Origin: Cinnamomum chago
Lineage: Eukaryota; Streptophyta; Magnoliopsida; Laurales; Lauraceae
DNA length: 64,000 bases
Assembly (NCBI GenBank): GCA_038049695.1
Contig: CP142452.1
Location: 29,066,501 to 29,130,500 of the forward strand
Direction of reading: 5' to 3'
Shown: positions 48,456 to 60,263 of the stretch, one piece after another
How the letters are laid out: every line of letters begins with the position of its first letter
Numbering within the stretch: the stretch's first letter is position 1
Translations under genes and position numbers: made by a program
Notes under the pieces: model-generated
The model's database searches: none
What the model was told of the DNA's origin: nothing
What the model saw: only the letters and a program-made list of their open reading frames with translations

Positions 48456-50027
48456 TGTAGATTATACCTTTGGAGCTTTGTAGTGCTCTAATGGAGAAGT
48501 TGAATTCTTTCTTTGATGATGAACACCTTCACTAATCAAATTAAGATCTCTAATACCCTTTGATTTTCCACGCTATGTCCCATATCAGATTCTCTTTTCG
48601 CAAGAAGATGGTGGGATCTCCAAGAGAAAAACCCTAAAGGAAATTAAAAGAGAAACTAGAAGAGGGAAAAGATGTGCAACAACTTGCACAAAGAGAAGAA
48701 GAGTGATCTGGGCGTGAATCCCAAGGTGAACTAGTATTAGGGATGTCCAAGGCTCTCTTCTTCTCCTTTTATATCACTTGGGCAACCTCCTCTTACTAAT
48801 TGAAATAGAAGTCTCACTTTCAAAACAATTAGTTACTTACTAAATCACAATTAGAAGTCTTACTTCAAATATGATTAGTAACTTTCTCTTTTTCTAATTA
48901 AAATAGAATTCCTACTTCCATTAATAATTAGTAACTTACTATTACCACTATTAGAAGTCTCACTTCAAATAGAAATAGTAACTTTCTATTTCCTTTTAGA
49001 GTTCTACTATAGTTAGTATCTATCTAATATCTTGGGCTAGCGTGGGGACCACTAGGGATTCTTTAGAAAGCTGGTTCCAACTAGGACACGCGACCCCACA
49101 TCTCATGTGCAATCCGGTCCCATAGTTAATTACAAATAACTCCACTATATAAATGCAATTGCACTCCAGTCTTAGAAATATATTTCAATAAAGACCCTAA
49201 ACTTCCCAATTACCACAACTAGGCCCCTCTATCATTATCCATGAATCAATGGGAATAAATCTGTCCCATTCAATCTTAGATCCATATCTTATTATCCTTG
49301 AGCCCCAATTAATTATAGTGATCATTTGGTACCGTTCCAATTAACTCTTAATTGGAATGGGTGTGCACTTACCAATGATAAATCCATTAATTGGCACAAG
49401 GGGATAATGTAGATAGATTCCATCTTGATCATTAGATGTTCCCACAGTCCTACTACCACGTACCCAAACACCGAGGTGTTAACCTATAGTTGGCCTCACT
49501 CATTGGTGACTCAAAGCAAATGAATAGACAGAAACTTGAGTTCATCAATGTCTCAGGATTGAGAGTCTATTGCTAGGGAATTATGAGAGCAGTCCTTAAA
49601 TCGAGACAGTATTTCATAAGGTGCTTCTCATGGTCCTTCAATACATCCAATGTACCAGCACTATGATCCAAAATCTTACATTCTGATGATCGAGACAAAT
49701 CACACTATCTCATAGTGATCAAAATGCTGCAACATTGTCAGATGAGATGCCCAATCTCATCACTGGTTGTGAAAATATTTTAAGTATAAGATTTGTGATA
49801 TATATCTCCCGTATGTGGATCTCATCCATATACATATATCACATCTAACATACTAATGGGACCCGGTTCATCCCATGAACCATTATGTCATATATATATA
49901 TTGGTCATGTGCATTAAGTAATAAATCACAATTCATCTCATGAAAGGAAAGCATGATTATATTGATAAATAAAGAAATTAATCAATCTATTCATCATATA
50001 CTGGTATTGAGACCATACAATCTAACA
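48456..50027 (-). repeat. Ty1/copia-type LTR, minus orientation, probably solo
   Basis: On the minus strand it starts TGTTAGATTGTATGG at 50027 and ends ATAATCTACA at 48456, about 1,572 bp. A TATA-like GATATAAAAGG near 48765-48775 is followed by a short leader, as expected for U3-R. Repeated TTAGTAACTTACTATT-type words occur at 48820-49000. No polypurine tract or primer-binding site adjoins it. The five-base flanks do not match as a target duplication, so the exact ends are uncertain. Confidence 0.65.
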
Positions 50028-50760
50028 CACAGAGCTTTCTTCTACTCTCCAGGCTAGACAGAGCTTTCTACTGCTCGAGCACAAGTTAGTCCGCTCAAGC
50101 ACGTCAAGGCAACATCTTCGCGCGCTCGAGAGCGCGTGTATGTGCTCTAGCGCGTCAAGAACAATAGGGCATCTCTGAGACAGAAGCTTCATGCGCTCGA
50201 GCGCGCATGCATGCGCTCGAGCGCCTGGATTGAGAAATATTCGGATCTGACGAATTTTCTCCTCTCTTTTGTGTGGATGACCTAAACTTATATATAGGGA
50301 GAAAAACTATTCGTGGGGGGGCTCTTTGACTACTCTCTGGTTTCAAGCCCTAGCATCATTACAAGAGTGATTCTATTCTTCTCCAAAGCCTCTTTTCTGC
50401 TGATCTGACGTTCTAAGCATTGGAGTTCTTCTTCTCATACGAGGACGAATCATCTTGAAAACGGTTTCAAGGTGATCAGTGCAAACACGGAGAAAGTGTA
50501 CAGCGAGTGGTCGGCAAGTGAGCACAGTCCTTAGGTTGAGTCACCAACTGGGAAAGGGGTGTGATTTCTTACTTGTAACTTTTATTTGATTTAGTGCTTG
50601 GTTGTCTGTTGGCCTAGACGGTAAGGCCCGTGGTTTTTTCCCGTGTAGAGTTTTTCCACGTATAATTTGTGCGTTATGTTTCTGTGTGTGATTGTTTGAT
50701 TTTGTCATCTTTTTGGTAAATATGTTTGAGTATCTCTTCTTTATTGAAATCTAATAGAGT
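50028..50760 (+). repeat. Ty1/copia-type LTR piece, plus orientation
   Basis: Contains the elements usual in plant copia LTRs: a TATA region (TTATATATAGGG at 50286-50297), then a leader, then GTGGTTTTTTCCCGTGTAGAG and TTTCCACGTATAATTTGTGC near 50630-50670, and a degraded match to the Met-tRNA primer site near 50753-50766 (TAGAGTCAGAGG). The left end is cut by the preceding minus-strand LTR. Its U3 has a cluster of GCGCTCGAGCGC palindromes (50090-50231). Confidence 0.6.
50090..50231. repeat. CTCGAG-centred palindrome cluster
   Basis: At least five variants of GCGCTCGAGCGC or GCTCAAGCAC lie within about 140 bp, together with GCGCGCATGCATGCGC near 50201-50216. All have dyad symmetry and high CpG content in an otherwise AT-rich setting. 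Confidence 0.8.
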
Positions 50761-53531
50761 CAGAGGAATTGGGATTTGCGCCTAAATTCAGGTCATATTC
50801 TTTTTTTAATAGTGTCATTGAGACACCAGTGTGTAGACTCACATGCATTTACCGAAAAAGATAATATTTGCTAAGTAGAATGAATTCAGGTAACTTAATT
50901 CACAACCTCTCATAGATTCCTTATCTCTTTGCGAGATACTGAATACTAATAAGTGCGCAACTAAAAGAGCAATTATGAATTTGTAATGGAGTAATGATTG
51001 CCAGAGTGAAGGCCAGCCAAATACACCTCCTCTAGATCCATTGAGAGAGAGGTTATTCTGTAGAGCCAATTCTCCTCCAAGCTGACTATGCCTTGCAATT
51101 CAGATGTTCAGTATGGGGCAAGAAATTCTCCATATTGTAGTGAGAACCTTCAACTGATTGTGACAAGATGCCAACTTCAATAAATGTTGGCTCCGGCTAG
51201 CCTAATGCTGTGCTGATATTTCTAGTTTCTAGTAGCGTCCACTCCTGCAGTCCAAACTCTGGTAAGCGGGACGACCCCCACCCTTGGAGAGTCAACTCAA
51301 GAATTCAAATCTTCCCTCTATTCCAACCTTGACCCAGGCGGGTTTGGCACTTTATTAGTAAAGATAAAGTGAAGTAAAACCTCCATTATCCACACAAGAA
51401 AAGACAAATAGTCATATTAAAAGCATATAAATTCAAAATTCCATTTTTTTATGAAAAAAAGTTAGGAAGTAATCTCATTTCTCCGCTAAATGACAAAAAA
51501 ACTCTTTACACAAAAGGTCAAAAAAACGCTCTATCAAATAACAAAAAACAAAATGCCTAGCTAGTGCAGATCCCTCCAGGGATTTAATGCAGCTTAGGCC
51601 CTACCCACATATGTGGTACCCCACAGTACCTGTGCTCGACCCTGTGACAGCCCTAGGAGGGAGTGATTGTCCGTTTCCAAACATTTTGAAAATCCAGACC
51701 GCTTAAATGAAAGCCCTACCCTTGGTGATATGTAGGAGAATTTTTACCTACAAGTTAGTCTCACCGTATTATCAAACACACCGTGCTCATCCAATTTTTT
51801 ACCTAGTTAGAGTTGGTACTTGGTAGTAACGTAGTTTTAATTTTATTCGATTTTTAGCTACGAAATATAAATGTAGGATGCATTTTATGATTAGCTTGGA
51901 TTTACCAACAAAAATCGAAGGTTTAGTATATAATAGATTTTACCTGATAACTTAAATATTAAGCTTAACTTTTAGAAACCAATCGAACCAAATGAAACAA
52001 CTATTACGAGTATTAAAGTTGAGGATTTTTTGGGAAAACTTCCGGTATGTGGCTGTTGCACCAAAACGGAATCCGTAGTTCAGGCAGTACAAACAGAGTC
52101 CGTCAGCCCATATGCTAGAGTTGCTTGTCTCTTGCTAGCGTCACCCCCATCTCTTCCTCATCCAAGTACTCCATTACTATCTTCTCCATTCACGGCGGCA
52201 TAGCAACCCCTATTCTCCCCGAATTAATAAACAGAAAACCCCTCTTCTTCCTTTTGTTATTTTTATTTATTTATTTTTGCTAAAGAGGGAATTCAAGTAA
52301 CAAAGACAAGACAAGAAAGAAACCCAACTTTGTTTTCTTTGATCCTTTCTATGCGAGGATGTGGTCTACAGTTGGATTTGCTTCCATTTGCCATCTTCTT
52401 CATGTACCTAGGATTCTTGATACTTTCACAGATATCTTTGTATTAAAGCCATTGACGGAATCACTTTATAGACTTTCCACAGCTTCTTTTGCCTCTAACT
52501 AACCTTCCATCTCTATGGGAAATCCCAAAGAATAAGTGCTGATTATCTTCCCCAGAGCAATGGAAGAAGACCAAACGTGAGAACATGTGAGGAGAATGTA
52601 GAAACTTCTATGGTTTCGATAGAAAGGCCATAAGGTTCTGACCTGGATCAAACCAATCAACAAATCAAGATCAAAACTCCTCTCACTATGCAACTTCTGA
52701 TTCTCTGCAACTTGACAATCATGCATTTAAGAACCAGAACAACGAACAAGAGAACTGCTTGGGTGTGGATATTCTTTTACAATGGGGGCATAAAAAGAGG
52801 TCAAGGGCAGATAATCGTGTGGTGACAGATGAATCGTCAGTCCTAGAGAGGAAAGTGATCAAGATTCACCGTCGTAGTCTTTGTTGGGCCGAAACAGCTC
52901 ACAAATGATTTGGTCACAACAATGCCACCCCCTTCCACTATAGCAGCTTATAGTAGGGGAACAAATCTGAGACCTTGTTTGGCATGTAGCTACGTTTTGA
53001 ATGAGGACTTGAACGAGAAAGAGATGTGGGTGCCATAACGACAACAATCTCAAGATTCAAAAAGGGATCCACAGGGCTCTTTTCCGTGCTGCCTTATTAC
53101 GGAGCCTTTTTTTCATGCAAAAATCCTCTAAAAAATACATGAAATGTGACAAGCCTACTAAAAGATCAAAGTTACAATTGATTTGAAACAAACTTAAGTG
53201 CTCTCTCATTTTTTAAATTTACTTATATGGTTTTTTATCAGATTGATTGATTTTTATTGCAATTTTTATAAAACGCAAGAAAACTACACCTAGGCAGAGA
53301 ACCCTATAATTTCCTCTTTGTAGACAATGAAAGTAGGACCACCTAAAACTAATCCTATTGTTAATAGCAAAAATCTTCCTATAAAACTCATCATTAAAGA
53401 GTGACAAGCATATAAATATTCTTCTTTGTAGAAGAAACTTTACAAAATAACCGCCACGGTGGGCTGAAATAGCGACATGAATGGCTAAAGAGAGATCAGT
53501 AGATAGATGACTACGGCCTCATTTGTGACTC
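50761..53531. other. Intergenic sequence, no gene supported
   Basis: About 2.8 kb of AT-rich sequence. I found no repeat termini and no frame with family features; the short frames at 50839-51069, 52499-52726, 52859-53053 and 53219-53407 on the minus strand look accidental. A C/T-rich patch at about 52140-52260 resembles a plant 5' leader but has no convincing coding exon after it. The last few hundred bases are presumably the 3' UTR of the gene at 53532-54143. Confidence 0.5.
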
Positions 53532-54143
53532 CTAACTGCAATCTGTGCCCTTTAGTGCCCGAACAAGATGGGTGATTCGATATTTGAGTTTTGCAATTTC
53601 TGCTTCAAGCTTCGTGTTTTCTGCCAAAATGGTAGCATTCTCTGTGGTGAGCTTTGTGTTCGCAGCAACAATCTTTGAATTCTCTTCCAGAAGATTCAAG
53701 GTTCCTGAGGCCTCCTTTTCATTTCCAGCTGTGCACGTCTGCAGTTCCTTCGGGGCCTACACATGAAAGAGAATCATTTTTTTGTCAGATGAAGTTTATA
53801 TGCAAAATTAGATGTTCCTAAGTAAGAGGATCACCTGTGTCTCACATGCTTGTTCAGTTTCTGCGGCATTAATAACTAGTTTTGACTGGATTCCTCTTAC
53901 AAGGGATGAAAAATTCTCATCTCCAACGTCAGAGCCACCTGCAAACTTGAATAAGCTTTACATCACTATCATTATTGTTATCTAAACCTTATCTTGATCT
54001 CTTTTTCTTTTTCTTTTTTTTTTCTTTTTTTTGCCATGTGAATAACTTCTTTATTTCAACTATTTCAAAAGAGCTCCCTTTGAATTACGTACAGATGTAC
54101 CTTTGTTAGCAGTAAGCCCAGCTTCAAGTCTTGATAATCGTTC
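53532..54143 (-). CDS. Host gene, last three coding exons: coiled-coil (leucine-zipper-like) protein
   Basis: Three exons on the minus strand: 54143-54101, 53938-53835 and 53756-53532. Each is bounded by AG/GT sites (GATTGAAG, AAAG|GTAC, TTTGCAG, ACACAG|GTGA, GTGTAG) and the phases agree (14 codons plus 1 base; 2 bases plus 34 codons; 74 codons plus stop). The peptide runs from ERLSRLEAGLTANK to KLKYRITHLVRALKGTDCS. The last exon is a regular heptad series (ENSKIVA, ANTKLTT, ENATILA, ENTKLEA, EIAKLKY, RITHLVR), a classic parallel coiled coil with Leu/Ile at one face and Asn at recurring inner positions. The KLKYRI-HLVRAL end is distinctive, but I cannot name the protein. Exons encoding the N-terminus should lie to the right; I could not find them. 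Confidence 0.8.
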
Positions 54144-55100
54144 CTTCAATCAACAGAGATGCTAGTTAGCACTTATGGCAAGTTTCAGTAGCCTAGGTCC
54201 ATCACATGTTCAACAGAGAATGCATGTCTATATGCACAAGGGATACCTTATTATTAAAATCTCATCATTGGATGAGAGTTTCAAACACTGTAACATGGCC
54301 CAGTAGAAAGGAAGAAAGATTATACCAGTTAAAAAAAAAAATAGCATGGACAAGGGAGATAGTTCAAGCAATTTGTCACAATTGACTATCAAGAATCTGG
54401 CAAATCACCGGAGTCTCTAGAACTATAGAGGGGCCAGATTCCAATATGTGCTTTCCAGAAAGCAAACTCCAGGGCAACTCGTTCACTATTTAAGTAGGCA
54501 TATATGCATGCCGATACAGATTGGCATTCGCTGAAGTTGCTTCAATCAGATAGCCTTGAACCCCACTGGGGAAACAGTTAATGAAAAGTTCAAAACAAAT
54601 CACAGGTCCTTATTAGCAAAGTAACTCAAGAGGGTTACGATCACCCAACCAGCCTGCTAGCCAGGCAATACTCAATATGCAATAGGACCATAATTTGGAA
54701 AGTCAAGATTCATGTCAAATATATGCATACAATGTTGGATGAAAGCTGTGGCAGATGCACTAAGAAAACCAGCTCAAACTTCACCAAATTGAACAAATAA
54801 TCTAGAATCAAGAGGTGCATAACTTTGTGCTTGAACAACCAAGTAAGCATGTGGTTAATTTGGAACATGCAATCAACAATTCAGATTATTGACTGATATC
54901 ATAAAGGAGAAATAGACATGGAGAGTATTTTTTACCAACTCATTTTGAAATTTGTTTTTTTTTTAAAGGTATTTTGAAAACATTTAAAAGCTAACAGATG
55001 CTTAACAAGGTGCAAGGGGAAGAATACATGGCATCAAAACATATATGCTGGACAAGTCGATGGGAGTCTCGGAAAAAAAAAAAAGATGATCATATAAGTA
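54144..55100. other. Probable intron or upstream part of the host gene, nothing else recognised
   Basis: No further exon with matching splice sites and phase was found. AT-rich, with short A and T runs near 54330, 54958 and 55073. It may be a long intron or the broken end of the gene. Confidence 0.35.
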
Positions 55101-55109
55101 TCCCAAGCA

Positions 55110-55440
55110 GAAAGCAACAAACATGTCGATTGTCTTGGATGTAATAAATGCCATGGAAACCAATTTAAGTGAAAGATTACATGCATTATCTACGACTAAG
55201 GAGATTTGGGATACTATCGAACAAGAACAACACAGAATATCACACTAAGCTGAGAAGTTATCTGCAAGATTATTGTATTTGGACAATGCTGATATTCATT
55301 AGCCAAAGGATGCATAGGAGCAAAAGAAGAGAATTGAACTAAATTAGACTTTTGAATTTCTTGTTGGCTCAACCAAGAGCTTGAACCAATCAAGGCACAA
55401 ATTCTTGGAAATATTGTTCTCCCATAGTTAAACGTGTACT
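55110..55440 (+). mobile_element. Ty1/copia gag relic, old and broken
   Basis: The plus-strand translation recalls the copia gag polyprotein: SIVLDVINAMETNLSERLHA followed by TTKEIWDTIEQE, and later FLVGSTKSLNQSRHKFLEI, matching the family's EIWD and FL-GL-x-x-L-x-x-x-R motifs in order. It has several breaks and no neighbouring pol, so it is an old fragment. Confidence 0.6.
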
Positions 55441-56109
55441 TTATTGCTAAGTGATATATGACATAGACTTCAACAGTGTTGATAAATTCGTTTCGGACAC
55501 CATTTCGGGTTGGCCTCCAAACTGAAATATTTCGGCAGATTTGGGATTTCGGTAAAATGTTTCAAATTTATGTTTTGAAATAAATATAATAAATATATAT
55601 GAGACATATATTTAAATTTAAAAATTACATAAATTGGCTAGAGCCAGTTTTTTATTAGAGAGAAATTTAGGTAGAGTACTATATAGTATTCGAGAGAATT
55701 TGTGGATAGTGCTCAATTTCCTATGGGGCAAGGCATATATATTAGTAGAGTGAAATTTGGATAAAGCCCTATACAATTAAAGTGAAATTTGGTCAGGACC
55801 CATTCAGAATTTGACTAGCCTATTTTCTATTAAAGGTGAGATATGGCTAGACCCAATTTTCCATCGAAGTGAAATTGGCTATTGTTCATATGTATAGAGA
55901 GAGGGTGGTAGGACATAAATATTTAAATGGTTTAGATGTTTACTAGGTGGCGCCATCATGGGGACGGACCACACAAATCTCACAAAGCTCCTTTCATAAA
56001 AGAAAGACGATATAAGAGACGAGAATTCGTCCCTTTCACTCATTTCGAGAAAGAGAGGAGGAAAATGTGAGGAAAGGAATGGGGGAGAAGGAAAAGGTAG
56101 TCATTGTGG
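55441..56109. other. Intergenic sequence, nothing recognised
   Basis: AT-rich. Words such as GAAATTTGG, GAGACATATATTTAAATTT and GGCTAGAGCC recur loosely at 55620-55880, suggesting an old diverged repeat. No gene is supported. Confidence 0.4.
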
Positions 56110-56128
56110 TCGTCAGTAACAGGTATGC
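56110..56128 (+). repeat. 19-bp direct repeat, left copy
   Basis: TCGTCAGTAACAGGTATGC occurs here and again at 58897-58915, bracketing the TAT LTR. Flanking bases differ on both sides. CAG|GTATG resembles a splice donor, but I see no supported exon. Confidence 0.85.
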
Positions 56129-56332
56129 ATCCATGGCCGCTGGAGTGCTGGTCACTGCAGTCGTTGTTGACACCAAAAATGTCACTTTGCCTCTTCATAC
56201 ACTTTCAGCATCAAGAAGCTATATGAAGCCGCATCCTACCACAAACAGGCAATGTTACTTCAAGCATCAAATCTTGTCAAAATCAAACAAAAACTGCAAG
56301 ATCCTTCGAAACAGCCATAAGAAGAGTACAAA

Positions 56333-57112
56333 TAAAGTTTCGGGTCATTTCGACATTATTTGGCCTAACTTCACTCTTCCAGTAGCTGAATAGGAGGTCC
56401 CGAAGGCGGTGAAGCTGGAGATCTTGATTCAAAAAACAAAGAACAATGTCGGCCTCAAAATGTCACTAGAAGGCTCTACATCAAGTTCCAAGCCATTCTA
56501 ACACCGTTTGGGCCAAAAAGCAAAAGTTGCAGCAAAATCAACTCTCTCGAGGGCAATAGTATCAAAGACATCAGGTCTTCAATCAGAGCCTATGAATAGT
56601 CTCAAAATACTTCCAAAAGACTTTACGTCAAGTTTCCAGTTGAACCGACAACATTTGACCCTACATCAACTATCAAACAACAAAATCAAGCCTCTCGGCA
56701 ACGGGAACCACCGAGGCCATCACTCATCAAACAAAGCACATGGGTGATCTCAAAATACTCTCAAAATACATGTCAAGTTTCACGTCATTTCGACAACATT
56801 TGACCAGACTATGACCTCCCGAAAGCCAAATTAGGCCTCTCGGCGGCAGAGCCCCTCAAGACCATGATTTATAAATCGGAGCTAATGGATCATCTTAAGA
56901 AAACTCCAATACGCTCCCCGTCAAATTTCATGTCAATCGGACATCGGTTGACCATGCATCAAAGTGTGGCATCTTCCTCGTGACAAAATCAAGTCTACTG
57001 GCGACAAGATCCCACACAGCTTCAAAAGTCAAACAAAAGCCAATGGTTGGTCTTATTTATTGCTCAAGAGGCTTCACCTCAAATTTCATGTCAGTCCAAC
57101 ATCGTTTGACCT
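56333..57112 (+). repeat. Six ~150-bp units in the U3 of the second TAT LTR
   Basis: Core sequences related to TTTCATGTCAATCGGACATC start near 56333, 56481, 56628, 56773, 56921 and 57079, i.e. 145-158 bp apart, mirroring the six units at 10092-10895. Confidence 0.8.
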
Positions 57113-58071
57113 AGTTTGACTTCTAACGACAAATCAGCAACTCCGCGCGACAGTCTTCGGCTTTCCCAAAAAATCAGAAACTTTGCCCTCTTATCTGCAC
57201 GGCTCCTCATCAAGTTTTCGGCAAGAAAATCATGCCAAAACAAGTGCAAAAATGCCAAGAAAAATATCAAAGAAGAAAACAGCGGAAAAAAACATAAAAC
57301 GGCCGAAAAAGGCAACCAAAAGGGGCAAAAATGCCCCACGGTCGCCGGCGAACACTGGAAATCCAAGTCGCCGGATTCTCGTCAAAAACCCATCTTTGGG
57401 TCCCTCTTCGCGTTCCGAGATGTTTTGCCTCTGTGATTTTCCAAAAATCTAATTTCAGCATACGGAATCTGTCGATCTTCGTCAACATCACGGATCCACC
57501 GTCGAAATCATGGGATCGACATCGGATGCTTCGAAATCATCAACCGGCCAACTAAGAAAGCACACTTTCTGCCCGATCAATCAAGAAATCGAAAGGAGAC
57601 AGATGGTACCGGCCCACTGGCAGCAATTAATGTCTGAAATTACATGATCATCCGACGACAATCGGCATGAAAATCCATTGGTGATCAAGGTTTCCTACAT
57701 TGCGGGTAGAATTCCAAAAGACGCAGTGTGGCTTGCAACTCTTCAAATGCTTTAGCGGCCACTTAATGCAGTTAATGACCCATTTTATGACAAATTAATG
57801 TGGTCAATTACATTATTGTTGAAGGCCCAATTAGAAGCCAATGAATGGGAGTTACAAGTCAAGCAAAATGATGGCATAAAACCATATAACTCCTCCCATC
57901 ATGAAGTTTAAAGGCAATTAAAAGCCCATTTTTCTCCAACGGCCAATCAAAAGCCAAGAAAAAGGAGTTACAAAAATACAAACTTAAAAACTTGTAACTC
58001 CTCCCATCATGGAGCATTAATGCAATTGATCCATTTAAAGCCCATAAACTCCTCTCATGGCCACCAAAAGC

Positions 58072-58080
58072 CTATAAAAG
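58072..58080 (+). promoter_or_regulatory. Candidate TATA box of the second TAT LTR
   Basis: CTATAAAAG at the position equivalent to 11828-11837 of the first copy. Confidence 0.6.
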
Positions 58081-58450
58081 GAGGCCATTTCCACCATTTC
58101 AAGGACCCCGATATCCCCAAAAAATGACACGACATACAAATCTAAGAAAAAACTCTGCAAAAGTTGCTACAACGACCTCTCATCCGTTGAAGAAGTTTTG
58201 TAGCGACCACCACTACAAGGTGACCAAAGTGCCTTGCAGGCCACCCCCCAAAGGCCTTCTCCTTCTGTCTCTTTTCAGCCCGTCTACTTAGCTTTTTATT
58301 GGATATAGAACCTCCTCTTGGTCTTTATTCTTTAAAAACCAGAGGTTCAAGCCGAGCCAAGCGAATCAAAAGCATCATCTATTTTCATCTGAAGGATGAT
58401 GGCGAAGTCCAAACACGACTTACGACCGACAATCTGAACGAGTTCCCACA

Positions 58451-59404
58451 ATCTCCTGAGAAGTTAGATCCCCTTTTCTTACTTTTCATTGTATTTTGTA
58501 TTTTTTTTAAAAGACAAAAAAATCACAACTTTTGTCTTCTCTTTTTGGATAAGAATTGTAAATCGCCCGTCATGGCAAAAAATCACCTTTCACGGCAAAA
58601 ATACCGCCTTTCACAGCAAACAAATGAAAATTGCCTTTCACGGCATTCAAATCAAATCATGACTCTTTTCTTAACACGTGCAATGAAAGTTAGAAAAAAG
58701 TAAATTTTATTTTCTACTTGTGAAGGTGGATCTACGAACCACCACTTACCAATCCCAAGTAGAGTAGAAAATTTAGCATACCCGTACAAAAAAAAATTGA
58801 TGTTCGCTTTGTCTCCGGTCACAAAAGGGTTGGGCCCCACGGACTCTCACGTCCGCTGACCCGGTGGTCCCACGAACGAATAAACGAGCCGATCAATCGT
58901 CAGTAACAGGTATGCCGTCCGCTTCTTCTTTCTTCCTTTAAAGCCAAAAGCCACTATTTCCAGGAATTGTTGAATTTCACCCAATTTAAGACAAAACCTG
59001 TCACTTTGGACCGAATTGCAAAGATTTGTCCAAATCGGACCAAGTTTTTTGAGTGGGGGTATTCAGTTTGGTATAACGACCAAACCAAATTTATTCGGGA
59101 AATTCATCAGAAATGAAACGAAATTTGTAACTTTGGACTTAAAGCAACTTTCTCTTCTTCAAAAGTCAGGTCCAATGTCCAAGACTAAGGGTATTGTTCC
59201 ATATGTTGCAAGGAACCATGGGATTCTGAAAATCAATAAGGGTTGGTAGTCGCAACCATACAAAGTATTTTTTTTTTTTTTATCATCATGGTACACCACT
59301 TGTGCGTACTACACTAATGTTGGAAAATAAATTCACAATAGATTTGAAAAATAGCGAGCATCAAACGTGATTTGGACCCACGTGGACCTTCTTGACTGAC
59401 TCGG
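58451..59404. other. LTR tail and intergenic sequence
   Basis: Begins with TTTCACGGCA repeats (58570-58650), probably the end of the TAT LTR. The right copy of the 19-bp direct repeat is at 58897-58915. The open frame at 59016-59249 has no family features. A T-run lies at about 59266-59281. Confidence 0.45.
58897..58915 (+). repeat. 19-bp direct repeat, right copy
   Basis: Exact copy of 56110-56128. The separation is 2,787 bp from start to start, and the whole TAT LTR lies between. Confidence 0.85.
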
Positions 59405-59842
59405 CTCATGACTTCTATTCCTAAGAAATGTTGACAGCCATTAAGATATCATTGTAATAATGTTTCCTTTTATAATTTTGATATTAGTTGTAATACTCAA
59501 TCAAACGGTAATCATAGATTGTAATATTCTCAAAGTTGGTATATAATACACTACATTGAGGAGGCCTCCAAAGGGATCCAATACTCACTCACTTCATTTA
59601 TTCATTGTTTCTCAAAGATTTCTTTAGATCTTTTCTATCTGTCACGGCATCAAAGACTAGTGGCTAAAAGGAGATCATGCGAATTATTCTTTCCTAATTT
59701 CCTTTTTTCAAGTTGATTGTTCATTTTCAACCACTATTTGGAACATCTTCTTCAAAATCAGAGATTAATAGTGCAAATCTGCTGATTCATGGGAAGAATT
59801 GTTGAATCTTTCACATCTAAAAGATCTTTTCATATCAGAGCC
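59405..59842 (+). repeat. Ty1/copia LTR, plus orientation, with primer-binding site
   Basis: The LTR begins about 59429 (TGTTGACAGCC), preceded by CTCATGACTTCTATTCCTAA, which matches the 3' end of the element on the opposite strand at 60264-60290. A degraded primer-binding site CATATCAGAGCC lies at 59831-59842. The match to 60010-60263 in inverted orientation covers the words TTTTATAATTTTGATATTAG and GAGGCCTCCAAAGGGATC. Confidence 0.65.
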
Positions 59843-60000
59843 AAAATATAACGGGTTCGATTCCATGTAAGGAAAAACGGGACCCCATGCCGCATCTTGT
59901 GCAGGTCAATGTGCCCAAGGCAAAAAGGCGCCATGCTGTATCTTGTGTGGGCATGTGCTTCGTGGCCAAGCAATGTCCGGCTCAAGGGGGGTGTTAAATA
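59843..60000. other. Short segment between inverted LTRs
   Basis: About 160 bp holding GCCGCATCTTGTGCAGG and CATGCTGTATCTTGTGTGGG (a short diverged repeat), a G-run AAGGGGGG at 59978-59985 like a polypurine tract, and GGTTCGATTCC at 59853-59863, which equals a pol III B-box but lacks a visible A-box. Confidence 0.4.
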
Positions 60001-60263
60001 GTTAATTTGCCACACCTCTAAAACCTAGGCATTTTGGGTGTATTGGTTGACAGATAAAAGAGATCTAAAGAGTTCTTCGAGAAACAAAAAATGCATGAAG
60101 TGAGCAAACACCGATCCCTTTAGAGGCCTCCTATATATATAGTGTATCATATACCAACTTTGGAAATATTACAATGTGTAATTACCCTTTGATTGGCTAT
60201 TACAACTAATATCAAAATTATAAAAGTGAACAATAGTACAACAATATCTTAGTGGTTTCAACA
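60001..60263 (-). repeat. Ty1/copia LTR, minus orientation, truncated
   Basis: On the minus strand it starts TGTTGAAACCACTAAG at 60263, directly after the pol end of the same strand, and runs to about 60001. It is the inverted partner of the LTR at 59429 and has lost its outer end. Confidence 0.7.

Larger units (their letters stand above)
56165..58450 (+). repeat. TAT-type LTR, second copy, apparently solo
   Basis: Starts TGTTGACACC and parallels 9936-12195 through the six ~150-bp U3 units, a TATA box (58072-58080), the leader and the GATGATGGCGAAGTCC block. Similarity to the first copy ends near 58440, but the LTR probably continues a little: 58570-58650 has repeated TTTCACGGCA words. No polypurine tract, primer site or pol adjoins it. 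It is clearly diverged from the copy at 9936 (on the order of a fifth by eye), so it is old. Confidence 0.8.

Noticed and set aside
53545-53766. 73-codon plus-strand frame
   Set aside because: Antisense shadow of the heptad-rich last exon of the host gene.
59853-59863. GGTTCGATTCC, identical to a pol III B-box
   Set aside because: No A-box at the right distance, and no tRNA-like cloverleaf could be drawn around it.
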